A DNA stretch of 64,000 nt from Demequina rhizosphaerae (lineage in GTDB: Bacteria; Actinomycetota; Actinomycetes; Actinomycetales; Demequinaceae), in contig NZ_BBMC01000002.1 of NCBI RefSeq assembly GCF_000971255.1, positions 496,001 to 560,000 on the forward strand, read 5' to 3'. Below the pieces are notes generated by a model, which searched no databases, was not told the origin of the DNA, and was given only the letters and a program-made list of their open reading frames with translations. Position 1 is the stretch's first letter. Every line of letters begins with the position of its first letter. Below, piece by piece: positions 63,660-64,000 of this stretch. A program made the translations under genes and the position numbers.

Positions 63660-63982
63660 TGTGCGGCGTCGTAGGCCTCACGGACCTTGGCCGGGATGCG
63701 GCCGCGCTCCGGGACCTCGACGCCGTTGGCCTTCGCCCAGGCGCGGATCGCTGCGGCGTCGCCGCCGCCGGACGAGCGGGCCGACTTGCGGGCGCTCGCC
63801 TTGCGCGAGGCCGTGCGGCGGCCCGCGGAGATCCACGGCGCGAGCGCGTCGCGCAGCGCGGAGGCGTTCTTCTCGTTGAGGTCGACCTCGTACGACGAGC
63901 CGTCGAGGGAGAACGAGACGGTCTCCGAGGCGGTGGAACCGTCGATGTCGTCGACCAGGACGACCTGAACCTTCTGCGCCAC
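63656..63982 (-). CDS. lsr2: Lsr2 nucleoid-associated protein
   Basis: 108 residues from a GTG at 63982 (AAGGAA five bases upstream). The N-terminal dimer domain (QKVQVVLVDDIDGSTASETV, FSLDGSSYEVDLNEKNA) and the C-terminal DNA-binding domain with the RGR AT-hook-like minor-groove motif (IRAWAKANGVEVPERGRIP). Bridges AT-rich, often foreign, DNA and silences it. An ATG five codons upstream is less likely. The promoter lies outside the window. Confidence 0.97.
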   Translation of the reverse strand: MAQKVQVVLVDDIDGSTASETVSFSLDGSSYEVDLNEKNASALRDALAPWISAGRRTASRKASARKSARSSGGGDAAAIRAWAKANGVEVPERGRIPAKVREAYDAAQ

Positions 63983-64000
63983 GATATTTCCTTTCACGGG

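Overview
The window is very GC-rich and gene-dense, with ATGA/GTGA stop-start overlaps, many GTG starts and marker genes of high-GC Gram-positives: lsr2, carD, senX3-regX3, an IdeR/DtxR-type regulator, DUF3027, DUF3263, DUF4032, a WXG100 protein and an msiK-like ATPase. It reads as a chromosome segment of an actinobacterium, probably order Micrococcales (Cellulomonas/Demequina-like). The order is inferred from gene content only. I see no plasmid, phage or transposase genes.

Layout. 0.1-4 kb: a cell-division-type locus (SepX/GlpR-like membrane protein, RimJ-like acetyltransferase, divergent MoeA/Glp) next to 5-formyl-THF cyclo-ligase and an FmdB zinc ribbon. 3.9-8.2 kb: a 1413-residue helicase-like protein. 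8.4-9.7 kb: an MFS transporter. 9.9-20.1 kb: a catabolic island, all on the minus strand, with a GntR regulator, a NitT/TauT-type ABC transporter, and enzymes matching the lower protocatechuate/gallate 4,5-cleavage pathway (CHA aldolase, 4-oxalomesaconate tautomerase, 4-oxalomesaconate hydratase), plus a 6PGDH-like dehydrogenase and an old-yellow-enzyme reductase. 20.4-28.9 kb: a sortase-like secreted protein, ROK regulator, lycopene cyclase, P1B-5 metal ATPase fused to hemerythrin, tRNA-Arg, aldo/keto reductase, NlpC/P60 hydrolase and DtxR-family regulator. 28.9-41.8 kb: UDP-glucose dehydrogenase, ManA, SerC, CAP protein, a second MFS, DUF3027, cold-shock protein, HD hydrolase, WXG100, alcohol dehydrogenase, GroEL with CIRCE operators, LytR_C and DUF3263. 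41.9-53.4 kb: Ung, tRNA-Thr, DsbA/MauE pair, Ser/Thr kinase, MsiK-like ATPase, DUF4032, RlmB, CysS, IspF, IspD, CarD. 53.6-61.2 kb: a lipoprotein, then the phosphate regulon (pstSCAB, senX3-regX3, phoU) with PHO boxes. 61.7-64 kb: GpmA, beta-propeller lactonase and Lsr2.

The main unexplained signal is in the DNA itself. A 10-mer, GGACGATGCG (often GGGACGATGCGG), occurs 40 times exactly by my hand count, on both strands (18 plus, 22 minus). That is over a hundred times what base composition predicts. Seventeen copies are intergenic and 23 lie in genes, nearly always read as Asp-Asp-Ala or Ala-Ser-Ser in linkers and tails. This is the distribution of DNA-uptake-type sequences, which are known from Neisseriaceae and Pasteurellaceae. 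In addition there are three families of imperfect-palindrome intergenic repeats: A, about 100 bp, ends CTCTCCAC/GTGGAGAG; B, about 100 bp, ends CTGACAGT/ACTGTCAG; C, 47 bp, ends GAGGTGCT/AGCACCTC. They sit mostly just beyond stop codons, and some carry the 10-mer. A separate direct-repeat array lies at 61.2-61.6 kb.

Genes that work together: the GntR island probably imports and oxidises an aromatic-derived acid, with the same palindrome upstream of the regulator and of the binding-protein gene. The phosphate genes form a PhoR/PhoB-type circuit. ispD-ispF-carD-cysS-rlmB is the conserved Actinobacterial housekeeping block. UGDH/ManA supply nucleotide-sugar and mannose precursors. Coordinates of starts were adjusted where a Shine-Dalgarno (SD) sequence or overlap decided them.
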